From positions 46,609 through 110,608 of the forward strand of contig JADJZR010000014.1 of the NCBI GenBank assembly GCA_016715645.1: 64,000 nt of DNA, given 5' to 3'. The stretch is from Elusimicrobiota bacterium. GTDB lineage: Bacteria > Elusimicrobiota > Elusimicrobia > FEN-1173. A program made the position numbers and the translations under genes. The notes under the pieces are model-generated. The model saw only the letters and a program-made list of their open reading frames with translations. It was not told the DNA's origin and ran no database searches. Positions 1-8,555 of the stretch are shown here, piece by piece; the first letter of the stretch is position 1; every line of letters begins with the position of its first letter.

Positions 1-963
1 ACCACAAGGCCCGTCCCCAAGGCGGTCCCCGCCAATTCCAGAGGCGCCACCGACGGAGATTTGCGTCGAAGGGACCAAAAAAACGCCCCTAACGGAGCGA
101 AGATCGACACCGTAAACGCCAAACCGGTCCGGGCCCCCGTTGTCAACGGGATGAACGGAACGTCCCACCGATCGTAACGAGGACTGGCCGGCGACAGCTT
201 CCACCCATCGGCCCGCAACGCCCCCGCCAAGCGACCCACAAAATCCATATTGGCCTCTTTGGGAATTCCCGGCAGTAGCCGCACGTACAAAAACCGCGCG
301 CCCCGTTCCCGAACCGCCCGCCGAAACCGGCCCACCACCGCGAGGGAGACGCCAAAGCCATTTCTTCTTCGGTGAGCGCGTGGCCGCGAACAATCCGACC
401 GGGATAAATTTTTGCAAGGCCCCCTGCCCCCGTTGCCGTCCGAATTCCATAACGGGCAAATGGTATGGGGTTTCATTCAACCATTCTTGCACAGGCCCCA
501 AGTCCGGATACCCCATCACGGTCGGGCCTGAAAAGAGAACATGGCGGATCACAGGCCCGTCCCGTCGGGGACGGGCGTTGCGCGGCCAGCCCTTCAACCA
601 ATCGGAAAACGGCACAGGTTCAGGCCGAAGAGTCAAACTCATTTCGCTCGGGAGGCAAGGCGCCCATTCTTCCATCACGTCCAAGAGAGGCCGGTGGGGA
701 TCCCAATAGACCGCCACCGAACTCACTCCCTTTTCCCGAAGGGATTCAAGAATACGCCACGTGGCGTTATCGTCTTGGTCGGCCAACTGCTGAACCTCGG
801 CGCCATCCACGCACAATTCAACGGTCGGATCCTTTTCCCAAATCCAACGGGCCAGCAGGGAATGGAACACAAACAGTCCCACAAACATCACGGCCAACCC
901 CGCCGCGACCCGCCGACGGGACCAGGGGATCGTCACCACCTCCCGGCGAAAGAGATTGTTCAA
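1..963 (-). CDS. DUF5693-like membrane protein, 3' end beyond window, two frameshifts
   Basis: My translation of the minus strand gives a TTG start overlapping the glgA stop (TTGA), an N-terminal membrane anchor (about residues 13-33), then a soluble alpha/beta region. The segment with EFGRQRGQGAL, PGRIVRGHALTEEE and RERGARFLYVRLLPG resembles the DUF5693 family, polytopic envelope proteins of unknown role that end in many membrane helices. That C-terminal part would lie left of position 1. The frame is broken twice: near 414-418 (one base missing before AKIYPGR) and near 329-333 (one base missing in a GGGCC run before the RAVRERG motif). Corrected for both, the translation is continuous down to position 1. 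It is the last visible gene of the trpS-scpAB-galT-glgA operon. Function unknown; the family call rests on remembered motifs. Confidence 0.55.
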   Translation of the reverse strand, partial: MNNLFRREVVTIPWSRRRVAAGLAVMFVGLFVFHSLLARWIWEKDPTVELCVDGAEVQQLADQDDNATWRILESLREKGVSSVAVYWDPHRPLLDVMEEWAPCLPSEMSLTLRPEPVPFSDWLKGWPRNARPRRDGPVIRHVLFSGPTVMGYPDLGPVQEWLNETPYHLPVMEFGRQRGQGALQKFIPVGLFAATRSPKKKWLWRLPRGGGPVSAGGSGTGRAVFVRAATAGNSQRGQYGFCGSLGGGVAGRWVEAVAGQSSLRSVGRSVHPVDNGGPDRFGVYGVDLRSVRGVFLVPSTQISVGGASGIGGDRLGDGPCG

Positions 964-2449
964 TGGGCCCGCCCTTTGGCCGCGAACGCTTCCACTCTTT
1001 TTTTGGATTGGGCCAATCGATACAAATCCAAATAACGCCGGACCGACTCTTTCCAGTCAAATGAAAGGGCCATTCCACGCCGTTGAAGGGCCCGCCAGGC
1101 GTCCGGATCCGACCGGAACAATTTAACCGCCCGTTCCAAAGCCGAACGGAAAGCCCATGTTTCGGTGCGGTCGGCCACAAATCCCACCCCTCCATGGCCG
1201 TCAGTGGAAACCGGAGACACCGTGTCTTTCAACCCACCGGTGGGCGTCACCACAGGCACCGCTCCGTATCGAAGAGCGATCATTTGACCAAGCCCGCACG
1301 GTTCGAACCGGGACGGCATTAAAAACAGGTCGGCCCCGCCGTAAATTTTGTGGGCCAAAGGTTCGTTAAAATCCGAAGAGAAAGACACCCGGCCCGGATA
1401 TTTTCGCTGAAACGTCCGCAACGCCCCCTGAAACACCACGCTCCCCTGCCCGAGAAAAACAGCTTGGCATCCGTCCTGAAAAAACTCGACCAGGATGTCC
1501 AACAAAATATCAAACCCTTTTGACTGTCCAGGCGAGACACCATCCCCAACAGGGGCGCGCGGGGATCTTCCTGCAAACCCGCGGCCCGTTGCAAATCCGC
1601 CCGGCACACGGTCCGACCGGCCAACGATTTGGCTGAAAATTTTTGGGCCAAGTGAGGGTCCTGGGCGGGGTTCCAAAGCCGGAGATCGATGCCGTTCAGA
1701 ATGCCGAAATAGTGATCCGCCCGCCGCTTCAAAAAGCCGTCAAGGCCCACGCCGAATTCCTCCCGTTGTGTTTCAAGGGCATACGTGGGACTGACGGTTG
1801 ACAAAACCTGGGCATAGGCCAGCCCGGCTTTTAAAAAATTGACACGATCGTAAAATTCAATTTTTTCCGCTGTAAACTCGGTCCAGGGCAATCGGGCGCA
1901 GGCCAGGGTCTCTTTTGGAAACACGCCCTGAAAAGCGATGTTGTGGATGCTGAACACCGACGCGGTTTTGGAAAAAAAAGGGTCATGACGAGCGGCCAAA
2001 TGCAGGTAGGCGGGCACCAACCCGGTTTGCCAATCGTGTGCGTGAATGATGTCGGGGCGAAACCCCATGGTCTTTGGAAATTCCAAGACCGCTCGCGCCA
2101 AGAGAACGAAGCGCGCATCGTTGTCACCGAACTCGCGGCCCTCCGAATCAACGTAAACACCCTCCCGATCGAAATGGGCCGGGCTGTCCACCAACCACGC
2201 CCGGCATCGAGGAGACAGCGCCACCTCTTCCATCGTGACCGGGATTTCGGCGGCCCCCAAGGGAATCCGGACCGTTCCCACGGCAACGCCCGCGGGAGCC
2301 GACAAAGAAAGACTCCGATATTTGGGAATCACAACCCGAACGTCGTGCCCCGATCGGGCCAATGCCGCCGACAGGGCCCCCACCACTTCGCCCAATCCGC
2401 CGGTTTTGATGAACGGGACCGCCTCGCTGGCGGCGAAAACGATTTTCAT
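960..2449 (-). CDS. glgA: Glycogen/starch synthase (GT5), one frameshift
   Basis: The product transfers glucose from an ADP/UDP-sugar to a growing alpha-1,4-glucan in the cytoplasm. The N-terminus has the substrate loop KTGGLGEV (K15 binds the nucleotide sugar), and the GT5 segments IIHAHDWQTGLVPAYL, SIHNIAFQG and NGIDLRLWNP follow. The C-terminal domain carries MPSRFEPCGLGQMIALRYGA and the TGGLKDTV loop. The reading frame breaks at about 1515-1521, right after the motif VSRLDSQKG, where a GGG/AAAA run is one base short. Restoring it joins the halves into a protein of about 495 residues, normal for the family. The start lies just behind galT. Given five similar single-base losses elsewhere in the window, a sequencing error is likelier than a dead gene. 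Confidence 0.9.
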
Positions 2450-2458
2450 CCCAAGGGG

Positions 2459-3469
2459 TTAGGCGGTGGGCCCGTTGTTCACTTCGCGCAGGTAAAGGGC
2501 CGCTTGTTCCGGAGGAGTGGGGTTGATGTAAAAACCCGCTCCCCACTCGAACCCCGCGGTGTGGACAATTTTTGGCATCAACTCAATGTGCCAATGAAAA
2601 TGGGCCAATTGGTTGGCCTTCAAGGGACCGGTATGCACAATAAAGTTGTAGGGAGGGTTGTCCAAAACATTGTTCAACCGGGCCAACACGCTCTTGAGAG
2701 TACGGCTCAGCGCGCGAAACTGGGCATCGGTGCTGGTCTCGAAACTGGAGGAATGACGACGGGGCATAATCCACATTTCAAACGGGAACCGACTGGCGAA
2801 CGGCGTGATGACGGCAAAATCGTCGTTCACTTCCACCACGCGTTCTTTCTTTTCAATCTCGGCACGCATGATTTCGCAAAAGATGCACCGTCCCTTCTTT
2901 TCATAATACTCATCGGAACCCCGCAGTTCCTGTTTCACCCGAATGGGGACCATCGGCGTCGCAATAAGCTGCGAATGGGCGTGGGCCAAAGACGCGCCGG
3001 CGGCGGTGCCCCGATTTTTAAAAACCAGGATATACTCGAACCGAGGGTCTCTTTTGAGGTCCATGATCCGATCGCGCCAACTAAAAAGAACGTCGGTGAC
3101 CTGGTTTTCGTTCAAATCTTCCAATTGTTTGGTGTGATCATCGGTCTCAACGATCACCTCATGAGCCCCCAGACCGTCCATGCGATCGAACAGGTCTTCA
3201 CCGCCGCGGTGGAGGTCGCCCTCAATTTGGAGCGCGGGAAATTTGTTGGGCACCACCCTCGTGGACCAGCCCGGCGTGTTGGGCGACCGACCGCGGGGGC
3301 CGTAAGCCAAAATTTCGGGAGGCGTTTTGGATTCGTTGCCCGGACAAAAAGGGCACGGGACCGACCCCTGGCTTTCGTTCTGAGTGCGTAATCCTCCGGG
3401 ACGGCGACTGCGTTCCGTTGAAATGATAACCCAACGGCCAATGACAGGATCTCGACGAAGTTCAGGCAC
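2459..3469 (-). CDS. galT: Galactose-1-phosphate uridylyltransferase
   Basis: This 336-residue class I GalT moves UMP from UDP-glucose to galactose-1-phosphate, or does a related hexose-1-phosphate transfer. The zinc cysteines C39 and C42 are in VPCPFCPG. The nucleophile motif is HAHSQ (H163-x-H165-x-Q167), replacing the commoner HPHGQ. A second metal site is seen in CIFCEIM and in the C-terminal HFHWHIELMPK. The family also includes ADP-glucose phosphorylases and UDP-sugar transferases. Its place directly upstream of glgA therefore suggests it feeds or drains sugar-1-phosphate for glycogen metabolism. Its start overlaps the end of scpB by 8 bases, so translation is coupled. Confidence 0.9.
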   Translation of the reverse strand: MPELRRDPVIGRWVIISTERSRRPGGLRTQNESQGSVPCPFCPGNESKTPPEILAYGPRGRSPNTPGWSTRVVPNKFPALQIEGDLHRGGEDLFDRMDGLGAHEVIVETDDHTKQLEDLNENQVTDVLFSWRDRIMDLKRDPRFEYILVFKNRGTAAGASLAHAHSQLIATPMVPIRVKQELRGSDEYYEKKGRCIFCEIMRAEIEKKERVVEVNDDFAVITPFASRFPFEMWIMPRRHSSSFETSTDAQFRALSRTLKSVLARLNNVLDNPPYNFIVHTGPLKANQLAHFHWHIELMPKIVHTAGFEWGAGFYINPTPPEQAALYLREVNNGPTA

Positions 3470-4115
3470 GGGTGTCCTCCAAGGTCAGTTCGGTGGCGGG
3501 AGCATCGTTGGGCGCGTCGGTGGCCTGCGCCGGTTGCGGCGGGGCCGCCATGTCCACAGGCGAACCGGCGGACAAATCAGCCGTTTCGGCGGGCAACAGC
3601 TCTTCGAGACGAGGCAATTCGTCCAAAGAGCGTAATCCGAACTGTTTCATAAAATCCAACGTGGTGCCGTAAAGCAACGGGCGTCCGAGAGCTTCTTTGC
3701 GGCCTACAATTTTTACCAGTTTGCGGTCCAGCAAGGTTTCCAATGTGCCCGACACGTCCACTCCGCGAATGTCTTCCACCTCGCCCCGAGTCAGCGGTTG
3801 CTTGTAGGCAATGATGGACAACGTCTCCAACGCCGACGGAGACAAGCGAAGGGCGGTTTTATCTTTGTACAGCTTTCGTACCCATTGGCTGAACGCCGGG
3901 CGCGACGCCAATTGAAATCCGTGAGCCACCTCCACCACATGGAAAGGCGCTTGACGTTCGTCCAGATCGCGGCCCAGAGACGCCAGATCGTCGCGCAATT
4001 CCAGCTCTGTGTAGGCCGGATCCCCTAAAACATGAAGGATGTCGTTGATCTTAAGAGGGCGATCGGTCATCCACAACAACAGTTCTAACACTTTTTTTCG
4101 TTCGTCTCGTTCCAT
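3462..4115 (-). CDS. scpB: Segregation and condensation protein B
   Basis: ScpB dimerises through two winged-helix domains and, with ScpA, forms the kleisin complex that bridges SMC heads during chromosome condensation. The 217-residue product has the family's hallmarks: an N-terminal winged helix (ELLLWMTDRPLKINDIL), then LSPSALETLSIIAYKQPLTR, EDIRGVDVSGTLETLLDRKLV and GRPLLYGTTLDFMKQFGL. A proline/alanine-rich acidic tail follows, as is common. It abuts scpA with a one-base overlap (stop/start TAATG). The pair lies between trpS and galT, as part of the same transcription unit. Confidence 0.95.
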   Translation of the reverse strand: MERDERKKVLELLLWMTDRPLKINDILHVLGDPAYTELELRDDLASLGRDLDERQAPFHVVEVAHGFQLASRPAFSQWVRKLYKDKTALRLSPSALETLSIIAYKQPLTRGEVEDIRGVDVSGTLETLLDRKLVKIVGRKEALGRPLLYGTTLDFMKQFGLRSLDELPRLEELLPAETADLSAGSPVDMAAPPQPAQATDAPNDAPATELTLEDTRA

Positions 4116-4936
4116 TAAAAGACCTCCGCAGAAAGTGTGGGTTCGACCGGGACCGGGGTGGGATCCGGCAGGGCCACGGCGGGCCGCACATCGAGTTCGA
4201 CCGTTACGGGTTCCACCGCTAACTCCACCGGAAGCGCGTTAACGTGGTACACCCGGATGTCGCCGAACGATTCCGTTTGGCGCGCCGCGATCTGCCTCAG
4301 GCGAATCAGTTCCAGGATCGCCAAAAAAGTGATGATCAAACCCCGGCGGGAGGTTTCCCGGGTTAATATTTCCTTAAACGTGGCAAAGGGCCGAGACGTT
4401 AAAAAGGCCAACACGTCTTTGATCTTAACTTCGATCGGAACATCGTCGCTTTCGATTTCCCGAACCCGCGGTTTCATGTTTTTAAGGACATCGCGGAAGG
4501 CGTCCAGCAAGTCAAACAGGGAGGCCTCCAACGTGCAATCGTCCTCGTTAAGGACCGGCGCGCCGCGGAAATGGACATCTTTGGCGGCGATCATTTTTTG
4601 TTCCAAGTGACGGGACGCTTCTTTGAACCGCTGGTATTCCAAAAGACGGGTGACCAAGTCGGCGCGGGGATCTTCCTCTTCGTCGGCACCCGACGCCGGC
4701 CGGGGCAACAGTGTTTTGGCTTTGATCTGCATCAACGTGGCCGCCATGACCAAATAGTCCCCGGCCAAATTCAGATCCAAATCCTTCATTAAATCCAACA
4801 GGGCCAAATATTCAGAGGTGATTTTGGAAATAGGGATGTCGTAAATATCCAGGTCGCTTCTCTTGATTAAAAACAAGAGGAGGTCCAACGGGCCTTCGAA
4901 CACATCCAGTTTCACGTCGTTGATGGCGGCGGTCAT
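4115..4936 (-). CDS. scpA: Segregation and condensation protein A (kleisin)
   Basis: ScpA links the two SMC ATPase heads and recruits ScpB. The 273-residue protein opens with the diagnostic VFEGPLDLLLFLIKRSDLDI and IPISKITSEYLALL. Then comes the helix LAGDYLVMAATLMQIKAKTLLPRP, an acidic linker (GADEEEDPRADLV) and a C-terminal winged helix (TRETSRRGLIITFLAILELIRL). A proline-rich tail of about 40 residues extends past the usual end. It overlaps the trpS stop by 4 bases. No smc gene is in the window. Confidence 0.95.
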   Translation of the reverse strand: MTAAINDVKLDVFEGPLDLLLFLIKRSDLDIYDIPISKITSEYLALLDLMKDLDLNLAGDYLVMAATLMQIKAKTLLPRPASGADEEEDPRADLVTRLLEYQRFKEASRHLEQKMIAAKDVHFRGAPVLNEDDCTLEASLFDLLDAFRDVLKNMKPRVREIESDDVPIEVKIKDVLAFLTSRPFATFKEILTRETSRRGLIITFLAILELIRLRQIAARQTESFGDIRVYHVNALPVELAVEPVTVELDVRPAVALPDPTPVPVEPTLSAEVF

Positions 4937-5931
4937 GGGTGAAGGGGGCGTAGATGAAGCGCCGTTTGAACTTCCGCCAAGGTTTGTTGCGCGACCGAGC
5001 GGGCCCGCCGGGTTCCCTCATCAAGGATCTCCCGAACCCGGGCGGGATTCTGAGCCAGTTGGGCGCGCCTTTCCTGAATATCTTTTAACGGTTCCATCAG
5101 GCTCAACAAATGTTTTTTACAGGCAACACATCCGATTCGGCCGTCCCGGCATTCCTGTTCTCGAACAGACGCCTCGGCGTTATAAATTTTATGGAGCGCA
5201 TACACGACGCATCCCTCGGGATGGCCCGGGTCGTTGGCCCGAAGTTTGGCGGGGTCAGTGAACATCCGTTGAATTTTTGGCCAAAGGACCTCGGGCGTAT
5301 CGCTGAGTTCCACGGCGTTGCCGTAGGATTTCGACATTTTCCGGCCATCGAGGCCCGGCACACGCGGAGCCAAACCCAAAAGGGCTTTGGGTTCCGGAAA
5401 AATGTCTCCGTAAAGACGGTTGAATCGCCGGGCAATTTCTTGGGTCAGTTCCAAGTGGGACAGTTGGTCCTCCCCCACAGGGACCGCCCGGGCTTTGTAC
5501 ATGAGGATATCCGCCGCTTGAAGCACCGGGTAACCCAAAAATCCGTGGGTAGCAATTTCACGGCCGGAAATTTCCCGCAATTGTTCCTTATAAGTGGGAA
5601 TGCGTTCCAGCCAGCCCAAGGGCGTGATCATGGACAGAATAAGAGATAGCTCGGAGTGCTCGGGAATCTGAGACTGAACAAACAGCGTGCTTTTTTCCGG
5701 ATCAATTCCAGCGGCCAGCCAGTCCAAGACCATGTCGTGGATATTTTGTTGAAGATCCTTGGTGTCTTCGTAACCGGTTGTTAAGGCGTGAAGGTCGGCC
5801 ACCATGAAAAAACACCGGTGCTCACCGCTGTTTTGAAGCTTGATCCACGGCACCAAAGCCCCCCAATAGTTACCCAAATGGAGCTTGCCGGTGGGCCGCA
5901 TGCCCGAAAGAACTGGAAGAGGGGAAGTCAT
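4933..5931 (-). CDS. trpS: Tryptophanyl-tRNA synthetase
   Basis: This class I synthetase charges tRNA-Trp in the cytoplasm. The 332-residue length is typical. The HIGH-type signature is GMRPTGKLHLGNYWGAL (H18-x-G-N21) and the KMSKS loop is intact (residues 198-202). Between them are the specificity segments FFMVADLHALT and LGYPVLQAADILMYKA, with GEDQLSHLELTQEIA after them. It is first in the operon trpS-scpA-scpB-galT-glgA-DUF5693, downstream of the strong promoter at 5962-5990. Its cognate tRNA-Trp lies at 23957-24031. Confidence 0.97.
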   Translation of the reverse strand: MTSPLPVLSGMRPTGKLHLGNYWGALVPWIKLQNSGEHRCFFMVADLHALTTGYEDTKDLQQNIHDMVLDWLAAGIDPEKSTLFVQSQIPEHSELSLILSMITPLGWLERIPTYKEQLREISGREIATHGFLGYPVLQAADILMYKARAVPVGEDQLSHLELTQEIARRFNRLYGDIFPEPKALLGLAPRVPGLDGRKMSKSYGNAVELSDTPEVLWPKIQRMFTDPAKLRANDPGHPEGCVVYALHKIYNAEASVREQECRDGRIGCVACKKHLLSLMEPLKDIQERRAQLAQNPARVREILDEGTRRARSVAQQTLAEVQTALHLRPLHP

Positions 5932-5961
5932 AGATGTTTTGGCTTTGTCCGATCGACGTAA

Positions 5962-5990
5962 ATTCTAGCCTATCCCCCCCTGCCTGTCAA
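5962..5990 (-). promoter_or_regulatory. Sigma-70 promoter of the trpS operon
   Basis: Read on the minus strand, a perfect -35 TTGACA (5985-5990) is separated by exactly 17 bases from -10 TAGAAT (5962-5967). Transcription would begin about 20-25 bases before the trpS ATG. The -35 box overlaps the last codons of the upstream nucleotidyltransferase gene. Confidence 0.85.
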
Positions 5991-6913
5991 TAAATCGGGC
6001 CGTTAAATTTGCGAATGAAGTTGGCCAAATGCGCAGAAACTTGTTTTTTTAAGTCCACCGGTGTTGAAAAGCGAGTCAGGATCTCTTCGGCCCTATTCGG
6101 ATGGTCGCTCAAGAGGACGGCCAACCGATGGGCCGGGGGCGATTGGCGAGGCAAAGACTTCAGCCTTGCGCCCAACTCTTCTGTAAATTCCCACCGGGGA
6201 TCCCAATAGGTCCACAGCCCCCACTGCCAGGCCAACCGCAAACCCCCGATCGGATCCTCTTCTTCCAAAAGGCGAAACAGTTCGTGCCGAAGTCTGACCA
6301 AACTCACCGTTTGAGGAACACGAGCCGCCACCGCCGATTGGATAAGGTCCAGGGTGTGTTTGTCAACGGTCCAGCCGTATCGAGCGGCGTAACGGGCCGC
6401 GCGAAACAGCCGGGTGGGATCATCGATGAAACTGATGTCGTGCAAGACCCGCAACCGTTTCTGTCCCATGTCGGCCACACCGCCGGTGGGATCAAACAGA
6501 GTTCCCTCGGACAAAAGGAAATAAAGCGCGTTCGCGCTAAAATCGCGCCGGAGAGCGTCGACCGACAAGGACGACGGTTGAACCGTTGGCAAAGACCCCG
6601 GTTTGACGTACGTTTCCTTTCGAGCGGTGGCAATATCCAAATGGGTGCCGTCCGAAAAATGCAGGGTCAACGTCATAAAGCGGGGATGTTCAACCACCCG
6701 CGCCGCCAAAGACGAGGCCACATCCGAAATCCAAACAGACGGTTGGCCCTCAACCACCACGTCCCAATCCTTGGGCTCAAGGCCCAAAACCAAGTCCCGC
6801 ACGCAGCCGCCCACAATGGCGCTGGGACAACTGTGGCGTACCGCGGCCCGGCCCAGGGTTTCCAGGCGCAGTCGCCACATCCGCGGCCACTCATTTATGG
6901 TTAAACGTTTCAT
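5987..6913 (-). CDS. CCA-adding enzyme / poly(A) polymerase family nucleotidyltransferase
   Basis: A class II tRNA nucleotidyltransferase head domain is clear: AIVGGCVRDLVLG with GG and R39-D40, the metal aspartates D49 and D51 in KDWDVVV, the RRDFSANALYF motif, and DPTRLFRAARYAARYGW for tRNA/nucleotide recognition. Enzymes of this kind add or repair the tRNA 3'-CCA, or polyadenylate RNA. At 308 residues it is short. The neck is present but there is no long body/tail and no HD domain. Two of the three tRNA genes in this window encode CCA and tRNA-Thr does not, so a CCA-repair/addition role is needed by the cell. CCA-adding versus poly(A) polymerase cannot be settled here. It overlaps the upstream TPR gene by 4 bases. 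Confidence 0.85.
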   Translation of the reverse strand: MKRLTINEWPRMWRLRLETLGRAAVRHSCPSAIVGGCVRDLVLGLEPKDWDVVVEGQPSVWISDVASSLAARVVEHPRFMTLTLHFSDGTHLDIATARKETYVKPGSLPTVQPSSLSVDALRRDFSANALYFLLSEGTLFDPTGGVADMGQKRLRVLHDISFIDDPTRLFRAARYAARYGWTVDKHTLDLIQSAVAARVPQTVSLVRLRHELFRLLEEEDPIGGLRLAWQWGLWTYWDPRWEFTEELGARLKSLPRQSPPAHRLAVLLSDHPNRAEEILTRFSTPVDLKKQVSAHLANFIRKFNGPIY

Positions 6914-8499
6914 CGGGGTTTGGGCATGTTTTCTATAGACTCCCGAAGGAGCCCGTTGGTCGGATCAAACTTCAGGGCCAAACCCAGGGATTGACGCGCC
7001 AAAACAAAATGACCCACGTCCACGGCAATTAAACCCAGTGTTTCGTGAATTTTTGGATCGAACGGGTTAATTTCAAGGGCTTCCTGCAAAACGGTTTGGG
7101 CTTCCTCGTATCGGCCTTCATCGTAATGCAGTTCTCCCAACCGAACAAAAGGTGTCGCGTAGGAGAGGTTATGGGTGATGGCCCGGATAAACAGGTCCCG
7201 CGCCGCATCTGTTTTTGATTCCTTCACATAGACCTGGGCCAACCGGACCAACGCAACGCCATTGTCGGGCTGAAGATCCACGGCTTTTTTGTATTCCATG
7301 ACAGCGGCGGGCACGGCGCCTTGTTTTAAGAGTTGGTCGCCTTTGACCAAAAGAGAACGCAATGGGTCTTTCGTTAATTCCAAGTCGCCAGCCGGAGTAA
7401 GAAAAATCGAGGGGCCCATGGCACCTCGGTCGCCGCCGGTGGGCGTTTCAGTCAAATCCGAGAGGGAATCCAACCACCTCTTTTCAAATTCGGTTTCATT
7501 TATCCCCAACACCGTGACAAAAGGATCCGGAACGCGCCGAAAAGCCGAAAGCAAGTCTCGTCCTTTGTCTTCCCCAAATTCGTCGGCTAGAAATTCCACC
7601 GCATGGCATGACACCGCCGGAAACAACGCGATCCAATCGCCGTCCGAAAGGGACCCCGATGACAACGACACCCGGCCTTCCAGCGCCGCCCGGGTCAACA
7701 GAGTCCGATCATAGGAGGACAACGAATAATCGCCCGACAAACGCCCCCTCCCTTCCAAGTGACGTGCGGTCCCTTCCTGAAGCCATAACGGCGCGTTGGC
7801 GCCCGTCAATCGGGTCACTTGTCCGTGAACATATTCGTGCACCAGCCTATCGATCCAACGATACCCAAACGCGGTCGCGCCCGGCGAAAGCGCGAGAATT
7901 CGCCCAAACCGAAAACAGGTCACCCCGCCGGTTGTTTCCACGTCGAACCGGGAAGTATGCGCGGCTGTAACGTAGTCTTCGACAGAAGAATAAATTTCCA
8001 CCAGCAGGGGTGTGCGGGAGGGTAATCCTAAAAAAGGGGCCGACTGAACGTAAGCCGTTTCCAAGGCCGATAAGGCCTGGGGCGCCAAAAAGGCCTGGTC
8101 TTCGTTGGTGCGGACAATAAAATGGTCGGATTTTGTTTCGACCAACGATTTCTGGACGTGGGCCAGGCCGGTGAGATAATTTTCGCGCTCAAGGGTCCAG
8201 GGATCTTTATTCTTAACGAGAGCCAACTCCTGAATGGCTCGGGCCGTGTCGTTCCCGTAAAGAAATTCCAAACAGGCCATTTGATGGGCCCATTCGTTTT
8301 TGCCTTTTCGCAGGAGCCACTCCCGATGGGCGGCGACGGGGGCTGTTTCTTGAATCACTAAAAATTGTTCCGCCAAGACCAACGGCGATTTGGATTGGCG
8401 TAAAGCCATTGTTGGATCGCCCAAATCAGACGGAGAAAGTCCCCACGCGCAGACGGTACATCCGATCCCCACCCACCCTGCCAGAAGTCGTCTTTTCAT
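6910..8499 (-). CDS. Secreted gluzincin-like (peptidase MA) protein with TPR repeats
   Basis: A short signal peptide (first ~20 residues) is followed by a Peptidase-MA-like region. It has a zinc-binding HEYVH at 221-225 and a glutamate 17 residues later in LQEGTARHLEG (E242), the gluzincin pattern. After about residue 385 come three or more tetratricopeptide repeats (for example LLKQGAVPAAVMEYKKAVDLQPDN and YEEAQTVLQEALEINPFDPKIHE). The 529-residue protein probably acts in the periplasm or at the outer face of the membrane. It follows the DUF4175/BatA gene chain after a 56-base gap and overlaps the nucleotidyltransferase gene downstream. Substrate unknown. Confidence 0.75.
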   Translation of the reverse strand: MKRRLLAGWVGIGCTVCAWGLSPSDLGDPTMALRQSKSPLVLAEQFLVIQETAPVAAHREWLLRKGKNEWAHQMACLEFLYGNDTARAIQELALVKNKDPWTLERENYLTGLAHVQKSLVETKSDHFIVRTNEDQAFLAPQALSALETAYVQSAPFLGLPSRTPLLVEIYSSVEDYVTAAHTSRFDVETTGGVTCFRFGRILALSPGATAFGYRWIDRLVHEYVHGQVTRLTGANAPLWLQEGTARHLEGRGRLSGDYSLSSYDRTLLTRAALEGRVSLSSGSLSDGDWIALFPAVSCHAVEFLADEFGEDKGRDLLSAFRRVPDPFVTVLGINETEFEKRWLDSLSDLTETPTGGDRGAMGPSIFLTPAGDLELTKDPLRSLLVKGDQLLKQGAVPAAVMEYKKAVDLQPDNGVALVRLAQVYVKESKTDAARDLFIRAITHNLSYATPFVRLGELHYDEGRYEEAQTVLQEALEINPFDPKIHETLGLIAVDVGHFVLARQSLGLALKFDPTNGLLRESIENMPKPR

Positions 8500-8555
8500 A
8501 GGCTGGAATTATAACCTGAATCGAGCCCCCGCGCACCCTAGTAATTTAATTTCCC

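Noticed and set aside
1943..3391. 482-codon plus-strand frame opposite glgA and galT
   Set aside because: Lies antisense to two clear enzymes and is rich in His/Arg/Gly/Pro, as expected of a GC-skewed shadow frame.
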